A stretch of DNA of 64,000 bases from Thiohalospira halophila DSM 15071 (GCF_900112605.1 NZ_FOMJ01000003.1:62001-126000), one strand, 5' to 3'; shown: positions 26,357-40,480, numbered from the stretch's first letter. Made by a program: numbers and translations. Notes: generated from the letters alone by a model not told the origin.

Positions 26357-27529
26357 TCAGGAAGGCAGGAACAGCCGGGGGAAATAGGCCTCCGCCGCCG
26401 ACGTGGGGAATCCCATACGTACCGGCCCCTTCGGGGAGTCGCTCTCCAGCAGCCCCTCCCCGAGCAGCTCCCTGACCAGGTCCCGCGCCGTGCGCTCACC
26501 GAGGCTGGTGACTCGGGCGGCCTCGCCCCGGGGAATCTCGCCTCGCAGGGCGGCCTCTCTCAGCAGGTAAAAGGCCTCGGGACGGAGATCCGGGCTGGAT
26601 TCCACGAACCGCCGGATACGCTCGGTCAGGGTCTCCAGTTCGAGGATCTCCCCCATGAAGCGTACCTGGTCGAGAGCGGTCTCGTTCATGAACTCGCAGA
26701 ACTCCAGCAACCCGCGCTCCGTCAGGTGGCCGCGGCCGTCGAGCATATCGTGCTTCCGGGCATCCGCCGCGGACAGGAGCTTGCGATAGCGAGTGCTCCC
26801 TCGTGCCAGACCGCGAGCCATGGACCAGAGCCCCTCTCCCAGCAGCTCCAGCCGGTGCAGATGCGCCTGAAGGAGGATACGGGCGACCCGGCCGTTGCCA
26901 TCCAGGAAGGGGTGAATCCAGAGCAGCCGATGGTGGGCGGCAAAGGCCGCGGCCAGATTCTCGGGATGGTGCAGCCGCGTGATGTCATAGCCCTTCCCGA
27001 ATGCCTCCAGGAGAGTGGGGAGTTCCCCGGCGTCCGGTGGGACATGGCGCCCTATGCTGACGCCGCGGGGGCGGAGCTGACCGGGCAGGACGGGATGTCG
27101 TTCGCCGGAGTCACCCTCGACGTAACGCAGCTCTTCCGGAAGCCGGCTGTAGAAACGTTCATGGATCCAGCACAGAAAATCCGCCGAGGCGGGATTCAAC
27201 GATCGATCCCGGTCCATCTCGGCCCGGACTTCCTCTTCCGTTTCCACATGGGCCACCGCCTCGAGCTGGAGATCGCGCTCAGCGGGATCGGCGGAGTACT
27301 CGTCCCGGAGGGCCTGCTCGATCTCCCGGGGATTGGTCCGGTGCCCCTCGATGAGGTTGGAGTAGTAGCTGTTCATCAGACCCAGCAACGCCGCGATGCC
27401 CTGCCGGGTTTTCGGATGGAGAGTTCCCTGGAGCCGTGAGGCCTCGCGCACGAGCGTATCCGCTCCTTCGCGGAAGGAGGCCGAGGGTGCCGGATAGAGC
27501 GGCTGCAGCGAGAAATTCAGGACACTCAT
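26357..27529 (-). CDS. Fic family protein (predicted protein AMPylase)
   Basis: Fic/DOC protein of 390 residues. The active-site motif HPFLDGNGR is at 206-214 with all key residues. The inhibitory helix motif (S/T)xxxE(G/N) is present as SNLIEG at 57-62, so this is a class II, self-inhibited enzyme. A C-terminal winged-helix-like region (about 325-375) could bind DNA. There is no antitoxin gene next to it. The start at 27529 directly abuts a 20-bp inverted repeat, with no clear ribosome-binding site. It is an accessory-type gene amid housekeeping ones. Confidence 0.9.
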   Translation of the reverse strand: MSVLNFSLQPLYPAPSASFREGADTLVREASRLQGTLHPKTRQGIAALLGLMNSYYSNLIEGHRTNPREIEQALRDEYSADPAERDLQLEAVAHVETEEEVRAEMDRDRSLNPASADFLCWIHERFYSRLPEELRYVEGDSGERHPVLPGQLRPRGVSIGRHVPPDAGELPTLLEAFGKGYDITRLHHPENLAAAFAAHHRLLWIHPFLDGNGRVARILLQAHLHRLELLGEGLWSMARGLARGSTRYRKLLSAADARKHDMLDGRGHLTERGLLEFCEFMNETALDQVRFMGEILELETLTERIRRFVESSPDLRPEAFYLLREAALRGEIPRGEAARVTSLGERTARDLVRELLGEGLLESDSPKGPVRMGFPTSAAEAYFPRLFLPS

Positions 27530-27557
27530 TGCCGATCATAGTATCGGCATTAATGCC
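27530..27557. promoter_or_regulatory. palindromic candidate operator at the fic start
   Basis: TGCCGAT, a 6-bp spacer and ATCGGCA (27530-27549) form a perfect 7-bp-arm inverted repeat ending at the fic start codon. It overlaps a second perfect palindrome, GGCATTAATGCC (27546-27557). Two direct TTGCCGAT copies lie further upstream at 27597-27604 and 27609-27616. Confidence 0.5.
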
Positions 27558-27677
27558 CTGATGAACAGGCCCCTAGGGAAAACAAAAGACCGATTATTGC
27601 CGATCCTGTTGCCGATTTCCTGGCCCGACAGGAACCGACCGTGGCCGGGAATTGCGCCCGGCCGGGGCCACCGGAAG

Positions 27678-29075
27678 CTAGCCGTAGCGCTTGCGGCCGC
27701 GGCGGCGGGCGCGGCGGCGCTGGTCTTCCTGGCTCTTGGTCAGGGGGTTCTTCTTGCCGGCGTAGGGGTTGTCGCCGGTGCGCAGCTCCAGGCGCAGGGG
27801 CGTGCCCTCCAGCTTGAAGTGCTTGCGGAAGGTGTTGATGAGGTAGCGCCGGTAGGCCTCCGGCGCTTTGGAGGCCTGGTTGCCGTGGACCACGATACTC
27901 GGCGGATGGGTCCCCGCCTGGTGGGCATAGCGCAGCTTGATCCGGCGACCGCGCACCATGGGCGGCTGGTGGGCCGCCACGGCATCCTCCAGCAGGCGAT
28001 TGAGGTCGCTGGTGGGCAGGTCGCGGCCGGCACTGGTCCAGGCGCGGCGGGCATCGTCCAGGAGCTTGCCCACCCCGGTCCCGTGGAGGGCGGAGACGAA
28101 CCGGCGGCGAGCGAAGTCGACGAAGGGCAAGCGCCGGTCGATATCCCGCCGGACCTTCTCCTTCTGCTCCGGCGGCAGGTGGTCCCACTTGTTGATGGCC
28201 AGCACCAGGGCGCGGCCGGCGTCGATGACGTGGCCGATGAGGTGGGCATCCTGGTCGGTGATCCCCTCCCGGGCGTCCATGACCAGGATGACCACGCCGG
28301 CGGCATCCACCGCCTGCAGGGTCTTCACGATGGAGAACTTCTCCACCGTCTCGTGGACCTTGGAGCGGCGGCGAACGCCGGCGGTATCGATGAGGGTCCA
28401 GCGCTCACCGTCCCGCTCGAAGGGGACGCGCACGGCATCCCGGGTGGTCCCGGCGCCGTCGTGGACCAGCACCCGCTCCTCGCCCAGCAGGCGATTGACC
28501 AGGGTGGACTTGCCGACGTTGGGGCGGCCCACCACGGCGACGGGGATCCCGGCGTCGGGCGCCTCCCCGGGCTCTTCTTCCCCCTCGGGTTCAGGCGGTA
28601 GGGCCGCCTCCACGGCGGAGACGACGCCCTGGCCGTGGGCGGCGGAGATGACCCGGGGTTCGCCCAGGCCGAGGGCGTAGAATTCCGCCGCCGTGGCCTC
28701 CCGGGGAAGCCCCTCGCCCTTGTTCACCACCAGGGTGACCGGGACGCCGCGCTCGCGCAGTCCGGTGGCCACGGCCTGGTCACCGGCGGAGAGGCCGTCG
28801 CGGCCATCCACCAGGAAGATCACACCATCGGCCTCGTCCACGGCCTGCCAGGCCTGGTCCTCCATGCCGGCCTCGACGTCGTCGCTGGCCGCGCCCAGAC
28901 CGCCCGTATCGATGAGCACGAGGTCGCGATCCCCCACGCGCGCCTCGCCGTACTGGCGATCGCGGGTGAGACCGGGGAAGTCGGCCACCAGGGCATCCCG
29001 ACTGCGGGTCAGGCGATTGAAGAGGGTGGACTTGCCCACGTTGGGGCGGCCCACCAGGGCAAGGATCGGTTTCAT
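27678..29075 (-). CDS. der: Ribosome biogenesis GTPase Der (EngA)
   Basis: Double-domain GTPase needed for 50S subunit assembly; 465 residues. Two G domains each carry [10 protein letters not shown], the first at the N-terminus and the second near residue 180, followed by a C-terminal KH-like domain and a basic tail rich in Arg and Lys. An acidic linker of about 15 residues ([11 protein letters not shown]) separates the G domains. It is the last gene of the ndk-to-der run. Confidence 0.97.
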   Translation of the reverse strand: MKPILALVGRPNVGKSTLFNRLTRSRDALVADFPGLTRDRQYGEARVGDRDLVLIDTGGLGAASDDVEAGMEDQAWQAVDEADGVIFLVDGRDGLSAGDQAVATGLRERGVPVTLVVNKGEGLPREATAAEFYALGLGEPRVISAAHGQGVVSAVEAALPPEPEGEEEPGEAPDAGIPVAVVGRPNVGKSTLVNRLLGEERVLVHDGAGTTRDAVRVPFERDGERWTLIDTAGVRRRSKVHETVEKFSIVKTLQAVDAAGVVILVMDAREGITDQDAHLIGHVIDAGRALVLAINKWDHLPPEQKEKVRRDIDRRLPFVDFARRRFVSALHGTGVGKLLDDARRAWTSAGRDLPTSDLNRLLEDAVAAHQPPMVRGRRIKLRYAHQAGTHPPSIVVHGNQASKAPEAYRRYLINTFRKHFKLEGTPLRLELRTGDNPYAGKKNPLTKSQEDQRRRARRRGRKRYG

Positions 29076-29116
29076 GGGGGTATTCTAACAGGAAGGGCCG
29101 ACCACCGGCCCGTACC

Positions 29117-30307
29117 CTAGTCCCCCGAGGGCGTGAGGGTCAGCCGCTGCAGGCGGCCGGCGCGGTCGAGGATGTAGACCGCTTCGTCGACCACCACCGG
29201 GGCAGCGAGGACGCTGCGCACCGGCTTGCGGCTCAGGCCATCCGGCTCGTCGGGGGCCGGCGGCTCGGCGTGGAGATCGTGGCGCCCCACCAGGTGGCCC
29301 TCCTGGCGGTTCAGGATGTGGAGGAAGCCCTCGTAATCGGCCACCAGCAGCCAGTCTCCCTTCACCGCCGGCGCGGAGAGGCTGCGGTAGGCGAGGTCAT
29401 CCCGGCGCCAGAGGGTTTCCCCGCCCCGGGCGTCCAGGGCCCAGAGGCGATCCTCGGAGTCGACCACGTAGACGGTCCCGCCGGCCACGGCCACCCCGGC
29501 ATGGCCGGGGATCTCCCGGCTCCAGCGGGTATCCCCGGTATCCAGGTCCACGGCGATGGTCCGCCCCTGGTAGGCGGCGGCATAGACGGTGCCGTTCGCC
29601 ACCACCGGCGGGGCATCCACGTCCACCATGCGCTCGAGTTCGGACCGGCCGCTGGGGGTGGCCACGGCGGCCTCCCACTCCACGGCCCCGCTGCGACCGT
29701 CGATGGCGGCGATGCGCCCGCTGCCGAAGCCGTCCACGAAGTAGCCGTCGGCGATCCGGGGGGCGCTGGTGCCGCGCAGGGTCAGGGAGGGGACGGTACG
29801 GTCGTAGACCCACCGCTGGTTGCCGTCATCGGCATTGAGGCCGAAGAGCTTGCCGTCGCTGCTGTGGACGGCGATCACCGACTCGGTGACCGCGGGGGCG
29901 GAGAGCACGGCGGCGGAGACCTGGCCGCGCCAGAGACGCTCACCGGTCTCTGCATCCAGGGCCCGGACCTCGCCATCCCCGGTAGCCACCACGACGCGGC
30001 CATTGCCGTAGCCGGTACCTCCGGTCAAGCGGGCGTCCAGGTCGCGCTCCCAGCGGGTAAGGCCGGAGTCCGCCTCCACCGCCCGGACCACGCCGTCCCG
30101 GGAGGTGGCGAAAATGGCCCCATCTCCCACGGCGGGGGCCAGGCGAAGGTGATCGCCCTCGGTCCCCCGACCGATCCGGGTCTTCCACTGGGTCTCGGTG
30201 GTAATCCGGTCCTTGTAGTCGGGCAACGGCGAGGGGGGATTCACCGGAGTGCTCCCGCAGGCCGCGAGCAGCAGACTGCCGGCGGCCACCAGAGCGGTTC
30301 GGATCAT
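29117..30307 (-). CDS. bamB: Outer membrane protein assembly factor BamB
   Basis: Lipoprotein of the BAM complex, an eight-bladed propeller scaffold for BamA; 396 residues. The signal ends in LLLAAC with Cys17. Repeated PQQ-like blade motifs are evident (AVEADSGLTRWERDL, ALDAETGERLWRGQV, ALDARGGETLWRRD). The start overlaps the yfgM stop by 4 bp. Confidence 0.95.
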   Translation of the reverse strand: MIRTALVAAGSLLLAACGSTPVNPPSPLPDYKDRITTETQWKTRIGRGTEGDHLRLAPAVGDGAIFATSRDGVVRAVEADSGLTRWERDLDARLTGGTGYGNGRVVVATGDGEVRALDAETGERLWRGQVSAAVLSAPAVTESVIAVHSSDGKLFGLNADDGNQRWVYDRTVPSLTLRGTSAPRIADGYFVDGFGSGRIAAIDGRSGAVEWEAAVATPSGRSELERMVDVDAPPVVANGTVYAAAYQGRTIAVDLDTGDTRWSREIPGHAGVAVAGGTVYVVDSEDRLWALDARGGETLWRRDDLAYRSLSAPAVKGDWLLVADYEGFLHILNRQEGHLVGRHDLHAEPPAPDEPDGLSRKPVRSVLAAPVVVDEAVYILDRAGRLQRLTLTPSGD

Positions 30308-30951
30308 GATTCCTCCGCGGCAAGGCGGCTGGTGAGGTCGTCGATCTTCATGTCCAGCAGGCGGCTCTGGCCAGTCCGCGCCTGGCGGGCCGACCGGTAG
30401 GCCGCCAGGGCCGCCTCCAGCTCGCCATTGGCGGACCGGGCCTCGCCCTCGATGGCCCGGGCCGTGCCGGCGTAGGCGGGATGGGCCTCGGCGACGCCGG
30501 CGGCCAGCTCCGCTGCCTCACCGGCCTTCTCCAGCTCCAGCAGCAGCCGCGCCCGGCGCAGCTCCGCCGCCGGCCGCACGGCCACCGGCTCGGCACGCTC
30601 GCCGGCCCATTCCGCGAGGCCGGCGGCCCGCTCGTAGTCACCCTGGTCGGCCGCCATGCGGGCCCGGTAGAGGGCCGCCAGGGAGGCGTACGGCGTCCCG
30701 GCGAACTCCTCCATCAGCCGCTGGCCCAGCTCATCGGCGGCCTCCGTGGATCCACTGCCGTGCTGGAGCTGGAGGCGGCTGTAGAGGGCCGCCGCTGCCT
30801 CGGCCTGGCTGGCCTGATGGTCGAACCAGAGCCGCGTCCCGACAATGGTCAGGACGACGAGGACGACTCCGACGATAATGAGTCGGCCCCAGCGCTGCCA
30901 CCACTGCTGGAGCGCCTCTGCTCGTTCCTCGTCCGTTGCACCATTTTCCAT
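30304..30951 (-). CDS. yfgM: YfgM family ancillary SecYEG translocon subunit
   Basis: Inner-membrane TPR protein (215 aa) that in E. coli associates with the SecYEG-PpiD translocon. It has a cytoplasmic N-terminus, one membrane helix (about 23-42, RLIIVGVVLVVLTIVGTRLW) and a periplasmic helical repeat domain. Position between hisS and bamB is the conserved one. Confidence 0.92.
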   Translation of the reverse strand: MENGATDEERAEALQQWWQRWGRLIIVGVVLVVLTIVGTRLWFDHQASQAEAAAALYSRLQLQHGSGSTEAADELGQRLMEEFAGTPYASLAALYRARMAADQGDYERAAGLAEWAGERAEPVAVRPAAELRRARLLLELEKAGEAAELAAGVAEAHPAYAGTARAIEGEARSANGELEAALAAYRSARQARTGQSRLLDMKIDDLTSRLAAEES

Positions 30952-30990
30952 GCTGTCCTCCTCTTGCGCACACGCGCGCGGCGCGCCGCC

Positions 30991-32287
<1,297 letters not shown>

Positions 32288-32295
<8 letters not shown>

Positions 32296-33009
32296 TGTTG
32301 CGTTCCTCCAGGTCGCGGCGATAGGCGCGGGCACCGGCGGGGTTGCCCAGGGCGCGCTCGATCCGCGCCCCCAGTTCCAGGGCCGCCATAGCAGGCTCAT
32401 CCACGGCGTCGATATAGCGCTCCAGGAAACCCCGAGCGGAGAGGTACGCCTCTCGCTGGTACTGGATCCCGGCCAGCTCTCGCAGGAATCGGCGCGGTGC
32501 CCCGTCGACGGCGAGGGCACGGCGGTAGTACGCCGCCGCCTCCTCCAGGCGCTGGGCCTCCTTCAGGCACTCCCCGGCATTGCCCAGGGCGTGGGCGCGG
32601 CGCTCGTAGACCGGATCGGCAGCCGCGGTCTCGAAGGCCGCCACCGCGCCGTCCACCTCGCCCTGCTCGCACCGGAAGACGCCGACGTTGTTGTTCAGGG
32701 CCGGCGCCTCGGGGGTCGCCTCCAGGGCCGCCGCATAGTGCTCCCTGGCCCGCTCCGGCTCCTCCAGCCGGCGATAGAGCTCGGCCAGGTAGTGGTGGGC
32801 GTCCGCATGCTCGGGGGCGAACTTCAGGGCGCGCTGGAGCTTGGTCCGGGCGCGCTGGTAATCCCCCTGCTCCAGGTAGGCCAGCCCCAGGCGGGCATTG
32901 GCATCGGCCGCCTCGGCATCTTCCCGGGCCGAGCCGGAGGGCGCCGAGGCGCAGCCGGCCAGGAGCGCAGCCAGCAGTATCACGGCGCTCAGGGCACGCA
33001 GCTTTCGCC

Positions 33010-33013
<4 letters not shown>
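32288..33013 (-). CDS. pilW: Type IV pilus biogenesis lipoprotein PilW/PilF
   Basis: TPR lipoprotein (241 aa) that helps the secretin PilQ reach and multimerise in the outer membrane. The signal ends in LLAGC with Cys21, followed by about six tetratricopeptide repeats (for example [20 protein letters not shown]). It overlaps rlmN by 4 bp and hisS by 8 bp. No other pilus genes are in the window; this stand-alone position next to rlmN is normal. Confidence 0.92.
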
Positions 33014-34119
<1,106 letters not shown>

Positions 34120-34144
34120 GGCGGCGGGCTCTCCGGCGGCGCTA

Positions 34145-34573
<429 letters not shown>

Positions 34574-34621
34574 GCTGACTCCCTGAAAATGGACGCTGGA
34601 TCACGGATTGGAAAGCCAGCG

Positions 34622-34651
34622 ATTATACGCGGCCGGCAGGGAGGCTGCCAA
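34622..34651 (-). promoter_or_regulatory. sigma-70 promoter of the ndk operon
   Basis: Minus-strand -35 TTGGCA (34651-34646, one mismatch) and a perfect -10 TATAAT (34627-34622), 18 bp apart. The predicted start is near 34615, about 42 nt before the ndk ATG. It probably drives the whole ndk-to-der run. Confidence 0.7.
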
Positions 34652-34665
34652 CGTGGGGCGGCGGC

Positions 34666-34863
34666 TCAGTCCTCGCGCTCGTCCAGCCACATCATCTGGA
34701 TGGCCTCGAGGACCTTCTCGTTGGACCCCTCGGGGTCGTCATCGAACTCCTCGAGTTCGGTGACCCAGCGGTGGAGGTCGGTGAAACGCACCCACTGCGG
34801 GTCCACGTCGGGGTGGGCCTCGTCCAGGGCGATGGCGATGTCTCGGCTGTCGGTCCACTTCAT
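34666..34863 (-). CDS. iscX: Fe-S cluster assembly protein IscX
   Basis: Small acidic protein (65 aa) that binds IscS and modulates Fe-S assembly. The family start [22 protein letters not shown] and the acidic helix ending in DERED are typical. It is last in the isc operon, separated from fdx by 200 bp occupied by a large inverted-repeat element, so its expression may differ from that of the upstream genes. Confidence 0.95.
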   Translation of the reverse strand: MKWTDSRDIAIALDEAHPDVDPQWVRFTDLHRWVTELEEFDDDPEGSNEKVLEAIQMMWLDERED

Positions 34864-34904
34864 GGCACAAGCTCCGTCGGATGGGTCGCGGTGGCCTTTT
34901 TGGG

Positions 34905-35018
34905 GCGCGGGGGGCGGGGCAGCGGGGCATCAGGGACGCCGTACATACGTCCGTGTAGGCTCCACGACGGCATCCCTGCCGTCGAGGCCCTGATGCCCCC
35001 CTGCCCCACCCCCCGCGC
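34905..35018. repeat. large inverted-repeat element between fdx and iscX
   Basis: Two 31-bp arms (34905-34935 and 34988-35018) are inverted copies with two mismatches. They enclose about 52 bp containing an inner hairpin, GACGGCA/TGCCGTC (34966-34983). It resembles palindromic intergenic repeats scattered in gammaproteobacterial genomes. It encodes no protein and would fold into a very stable hairpin in RNA. Confidence 0.8.
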
Positions 35019-35030
35019 GGAACTCATTCC

Positions 35031-35050
35031 GCCCCCGGCGAACCGGGGGC
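35031..35050. terminator. GC-rich hairpin after fdx, no U tract
   Basis: GCCCCCGG-CGAA-CCGGGGGC is a perfect 8-bp stem 14 bp downstream of the fdx stop. It lacks a run of U on either strand, so it is more likely an mRNA-stabilising or attenuating hairpin than a full terminator. Confidence 0.4.
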
Positions 35051-35063
35051 CTGGCTCAGGGAT

Positions 35064-35402
35064 TCAGTGCCCCTCGGAGACCATGTTGATGGTGTACTTG
35101 GGGATCTCCACCACCAGGTCCTCTTCGGCCACCAGGGCCTGACAGGACAGTCGGGACTCCGGCTCCAGGCCCCACGCCTTGTCCAGCATGTCCTCCTCGT
35201 CCTCGGTGGGCTCGCCGAGGGAGTCGTAGCCCTCGCGCACGACGACGTGGCAGGTGGTGCAGGCGCAGGACTTCTCGCAGGCGTGCTCGATCTCGATGCC
35301 GTGGGCCAGGGCGGCATCGCAGATGCTCGTCCCGGCCTCGGCCTCGATGGCCTCGCCCTCGGGGCAGATCTCCTCGTGGGGGAGAAAGATGATCTGGGGC
35401 AT
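35064..35402 (-). CDS. fdx: ISC system [2Fe-2S] ferredoxin
   Basis: Adrenodoxin-type ferredoxin (112 aa) that supplies electrons for Fe-S assembly on IscU. Cluster cysteines are in HACEKSCACTTCHVV and in the later LSCQ segment. It begins 21 bp after hscA. Confidence 0.96.
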   Translation of the reverse strand: MPQIIFLPHEEICPEGEAIEAEAGTSICDAALAHGIEIEHACEKSCACTTCHVVVREGYDSLGEPTEDEEDMLDKAWGLEPESRLSCQALVAEEDLVVEIPKYTINMVSEGH

Positions 35403-35423
35403 GATTTCGCTCTCCGTGGGCGG

Positions 35424-37307
<1,884 letters not shown>

Positions 37308-37340
37308 GGGGTATTCCGTGTCGCTTGGGGGCGTATCGCT

Positions 37341-37889
37341 TCAGGAGGCCTCGGTGAGGTCCTCGTCCACCGCATCGGCCTCGGCGGCGAGCTTCTGGAG
37401 GAACTGGAGCTTGCGCACGCCTTCGCGCGCCCGCTCCAGGGCCTCCTGGGAGCCGTCGGCGAAGTCGGCGGCCAGCGCCTCCCGTTGTTCCCGGGCGGCA
37501 CCGTCGACGGTCCGGCGCAGGTCCTCCAGCGCGGCAAAGGGGTCGTCAGCCTGGCGTACCGCGGCGAGCTGCTCCCGCAGCTCCATCTGCTGCATGAGGA
37601 AGGACGGATCCATGGTGGTATCCGTCTCGTCGTTCATGGGCAAGCCGCGCCGCTCCAGGAGATGGCGGGCCCGGGCCACCGGGTCCTTGAGCACCCGGTA
37701 GCCCTCGTTGATGTTGGCCGCCTCCTGGACCGCTATGCGCCGCTGGCGGTCATCGCCGCCGGCGTGGCGGTCGGGATGGGCCTCGCGCTGGAGTTCGCGG
37801 TAGCGCTCGGCCAGGGCCTCGGTATCCACCTCGAAGGACTCCGGGAGGCCGAACAGGCCGAAATAGTCCGGGCCGGAGGCCTCAGACAT
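37341..37889 (-). CDS. hscB: Co-chaperone HscB (J-domain protein)
   Basis: J-domain protein (182 aa) that delivers IscU to HscA. It has an N-terminal J domain ([14 protein letters not shown]...) with the HPD motif in [11 protein letters not shown], and a C-terminal helical IscU-binding domain. It overlaps iscA by 8 bp. Confidence 0.96.
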   Translation of the reverse strand: MSEASGPDYFGLFGLPESFEVDTEALAERYRELQREAHPDRHAGGDDRQRRIAVQEAANINEGYRVLKDPVARARHLLERRGLPMNDETDTTMDPSFLMQQMELREQLAAVRQADDPFAALEDLRRTVDGAAREQREALAADFADGSQEALERAREGVRKLQFLQKLAAEADAVDEDLTEAS

Positions 37890-38205
37890 TGAAGCTCTCG
37901 CCGCAGCCGCACTCGTCGCTGACGTTGGGGTTGTTGAACATGAACCCCTCGTTGAGACCCTCGCGGCCGTAGTCGAGCTCGGTGCCGTCCAGGTAGACCA
38001 GGCTCTTGGGGTCGATGACCACCTTGACGCCGTGGTTCTCGAAGACCTGGTCCTCGGGCTCGATCTCGTCGGCGAACTCCAGCACGTAGGCCATGCCGGA
38101 GCAGCCGGAGGTACGAACCCCTACCCGGAGGCCCTCGCCCTGCCCGCGGTTCTCGAGATAGCGCCGCACGTGGTCGGCGGCCGCCTCGGTCATGGAGATC
38201 GCCAT
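37882..38205 (-). CDS. iscA: A-type Fe-S carrier IscA
   Basis: Fe-S carrier of 107 residues with the three conserved cysteines C35, C99 and C101 (SGCSGM and ECGCGESF), the same positions as in E. coli. The ATG at 38205 has GAGGGGG five bases upstream; a GTG two codons earlier (38211) is a weaker alternative. It starts 10 bp after iscU. Confidence 0.96.
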   Translation of the reverse strand: MAISMTEAAADHVRRYLENRGQGEGLRVGVRTSGCSGMAYVLEFADEIEPEDQVFENHGVKVVIDPKSLVYLDGTELDYGREGLNEGFMFNNPNVSDECGCGESFNV

Positions 38206-38215
38206 GCTCACCCCC

Positions 38216-38626
38216 TCAGGCCTGGCCAGTGGCGGCTTCGGTGCTGCCCTGCTGGTGGGACTCGTAGTCCTGGATGGCGGACTTGATGGCGTCCTCCGCC
38301 AGCACCGAGCAGTGGATCTTCACCGGCGGCAGCGCCAGCTCCTCGGCGATGTCCGTGTTCCGGATCTGCTGGGCCTCCTCCAGCGTCTTGCCCTTCACCC
38401 ACTCGGTGAGCAGGCTGCTGGAGGCGATGGCCGAACCGCAGCCGTAGGTCTTGAACTTGGCATCCTCGATGACGCCCTCGTCGTTGACCTTGATCTGCAG
38501 CCGCATCACGTCCCCGCAAGCGGGGGCGCCGACCATGCCGGTGCCCACCGACTCGTCGCCCTTCTCGAAGGCGCCGACGTTGCGCGGATGCTCGTAGTGG
38601 TCGATGACCTTGTCGCTGTAAGCCAT
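38216..38626 (-). CDS. iscU: Fe-S cluster scaffold IscU
   Basis: Scaffold on which IscS builds clusters; 136 residues. Ligands C37, C63, H105 and C106 and the assisting D39 are all present ([23 protein letters not shown]). The LPPVK motif recognised by HscA is intact (99-103). The tail after 128 is Gln/Ala/Thr-rich and slightly longer than usual. Confidence 0.97.
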   Translation of the reverse strand: MAYSDKVIDHYEHPRNVGAFEKGDESVGTGMVGAPACGDVMRLQIKVNDEGVIEDAKFKTYGCGSAIASSSLLTEWVKGKTLEEAQQIRNTDIAEELALPPVKIHCSVLAEDAIKSAIQDYESHQQGSTEAATGQA

Positions 38627-38647
38627 GTCCGTTACCTCGCTGAAAGC

Positions 38648-39865
38648 TTAATGGGCCGCCCATTCCACGGAGTCGAGATCGATCCCCTCCTTGTACATCT
38701 CCCAGAGGGGGGAGAGCTCACGCAGCTTGTCCAGGTTCTTGTGGATGACGTCCACTGCGTAGTCGATCTCCTCCTCGGTGGTGAAACGGCCCAGGGAGAA
38801 GCGGATGGAGCTGTGTGCCAGCTCGTCGTTGCGGCCCAGGGCGCGCAGGACGTAGGAGGGCTCCAGGCTCGCCGAGGTGCAGGCGGAGCCGGAGGAGACC
38901 GCCAGCCCCTTGAGCGCCATCATCAGGGACTCGCCCTCGACGAAGTTGAAGCTCAGATTCAGGTTGTGCGGCACCCGGCGCTCCAGGTCGCCGTTGACGT
39001 AGATCTCCTCGATGTCGGAGAGGCCGTCGAGCATGCGGTCGCGCAGCATGCGCACCCGCTCGCTCTCGGCGGCCATTTCCTCCTTCGCCAGGCGGAACGC
39101 CTCGCCCATGCCGACGATCTGGTGGGTCGGCAGGGTACCGGAGCGCATGCCGCGCTCGTGCCCGCCACCGTGCATCTGCGCCTCGATGCGCACCCGCGGC
39201 TTGCGCCGGACGTAGAGGGCGCCCATGCCCTTGGGGCCGTAGGCCTTGTGGGCCGAGAGCGCCAGCAGGTCGGCCTTCATGGCGTCGACATCAATCGGCA
39301 CCTTGCCGGCGCTCTGGGCGGCGTCCACGTGGAAGACCACCTTGTTCTCCCGGCAGATCTCGCCGATGGCGGCGATGTCCTGGATGACGCCGATCTCGTT
39401 GTTCACGTGCATCACCGAGGCGAGGATGGTGTCCTCACGCAGGGCGTCGCGGAACTTGTTCAGGTCCAGAAGCCCGTCGGACTCGGGGTGGAGATAGGTG
39501 ACCTCGTAGCCCTCGCGCTCCAGCTCCCGGCAGGTGTCCAGCACCGCCTTGTGCTCGGTGCTCATGGTGACGATGTGCTTGCCCTTCTTCTGATAGAAGT
39601 GGGCCGCCCCCTTGAGCGCCAGGTTGTCGGATTCCGTCGCCCCGGAGGTCCAGACGATCTCCTTGGGCGAGGCGTTGATGAGGTCAGCCACGTGGCCGCG
39701 TGCGGCCTCCACCGCCTCCTCGGTCTCCCAGCCGAAGGCGTGGGAGCGGGAGGCGGGGTTGCCGTAGAGGCCCTCCGCCGGCGTGAGGTAGCGACACATC
39801 TGCTCCGCCACGCGCGGGTCCACCGGCGTGGTCGCCGAATAGTCCATGTAGATGGGTTTGGTCAT
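38648..39865 (-). CDS. iscS: Cysteine desulfurase IscS
   Basis: PLP enzyme that provides persulfide sulfur to IscU and to tRNA thiolation; 405 residues. The PLP lysine is K207 in [10 protein letters not shown], and the catalytic Cys is on the loop [13 protein letters not shown] near residue 329. The start [16 protein letters not shown] (ATG 39865) is the conserved one; an in-frame ATG at 39931 adds 22 residues and would overlap iscR. Confidence 0.97.
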   Translation of the reverse strand: MTKPIYMDYSATTPVDPRVAEQMCRYLTPAEGLYGNPASRSHAFGWETEEAVEAARGHVADLINASPKEIVWTSGATESDNLALKGAAHFYQKKGKHIVTMSTEHKAVLDTCRELEREGYEVTYLHPESDGLLDLNKFRDALREDTILASVMHVNNEIGVIQDIAAIGEICRENKVVFHVDAAQSAGKVPIDVDAMKADLLALSAHKAYGPKGMGALYVRRKPRVRIEAQMHGGGHERGMRSGTLPTHQIVGMGEAFRLAKEEMAAESERVRMLRDRMLDGLSDIEEIYVNGDLERRVPHNLNLSFNFVEGESLMMALKGLAVSSGSACTSASLEPSYVLRALGRNDELAHSSIRFSLGRFTTEEEIDYAVDVIHKNLDKLRELSPLWEMYKEGIDLDSVEWAAH

Positions 39866-39927
39866 GGCCCTCTCCTGACTCCTGGAACCGCTGTCGGTCC
39901 GCGTTGTTTCCCCGTCGCCGCCGATCT

Positions 39928-40410
39928 TCAACCGGCGGTGGGCTTGTCCTCGGCTACCAGGGGCGTGCCCCCGAGCTCGCGATCCTGTCGTTCGGCCACC
40001 TCCCGGACTCCGCGCCGTTCCACCAGCTGGCCCAGGGAGATGCTGCCCAGGAACTGGTAGATCTGATCGCTGAGATCGGACCAGAGGTCGTGGGTAAGGC
40101 AGCGTTCATTGCCCTGGCAGTTGGCCTCACCAGCGCAGCGGGTGGCATCCACCTTCTCGTCCACCGCCGTGATGACGTCCACCACCGGGATCTCCTCTCC
40201 CGGCCGGCTCAGGCGATAGCCGCCGCCGGGGCCCCGGGCGCTGTCCACCAGGCCGCGCTTGCGCAGCTTGGCGAAGAGCTGCTCCAGGTAGGAGAGCGAG
40301 ATCCCCTGGCGCCGGGAGATGTCCGCCAGCGTGATCGGGCCTTGGTCGTAGTGCAGTGCCAGATCGAGCATGGCGGTCACTGCGTATCGCCCTTTGGTGG
40401 TAAGCCTCAT
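39928..40410 (-). CDS. iscR: Fe-S cluster-responsive regulator IscR
   Basis: Rrf2-family repressor of the isc operon; 160 residues. The winged helix is at about 1-70, and the [2Fe-2S] ligands C92, C98, C104 and H107 sit in [16 protein letters not shown], matching E. coli numbering exactly. The ATG at 40410 gives the family start [11 protein letters not shown]; the upstream in-frame ATG at 40476 lies inside the promoter. A type-1 IscR box overlaps its own promoter, so negative autoregulation is expected. Confidence 0.97.
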   Translation of the reverse strand: MRLTTKGRYAVTAMLDLALHYDQGPITLADISRRQGISLSYLEQLFAKLRKRGLVDSARGPGGGYRLSRPGEEIPVVDVITAVDEKVDATRCAGEANCQGNERCLTHDLWSDLSDQIYQFLGSISLGQLVERRGVREVAERQDRELGGTPLVAEDKPTAG

Positions 40411-40447
40411 GGCGAAATCCTTCCGTCTCTTGCGCGCTTGTGGGGGG

Positions 40448-40476
40448 TATTGTGCATGTCCCAGTAAAAAAGTCAA
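40448..40476 (-). promoter_or_regulatory. isc operon promoter
   Basis: Minus-strand -35 TTGACT (40476-40471, one mismatch) and -10 ACAATA (40453-40448) with a 17-bp spacer. The predicted start is near 40441, about 30 nt before the iscR ATG. Confidence 0.75.
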
Positions 40477-40480
40477 CTAT
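40456..40480 (-). promoter_or_regulatory. type-1 IscR binding site
   Basis: The minus-strand left half ATAGTTGACT matches the type-1 consensus ATASYYGACT completely. The right half is degenerate (about half its positions agree). The box covers the -35 element and also contains the cysE stop codon (40477-40479). Confidence 0.6.

Noticed and set aside
26357-27529. The Fic gene as part of a prophage or a two-gene toxin-antitoxin module
   Set aside because: No phage genes, integrase, attachment repeats or neighbouring antitoxin are present, and the inhibitory SNLIEG motif lies within the protein itself.
27571-27657. A possible second promoter or gene between fic and der
   Set aside because: The segment is only about 120 bp and shows no start codon with a ribosome-binding site and no -35/-10 pair with acceptable spacing.
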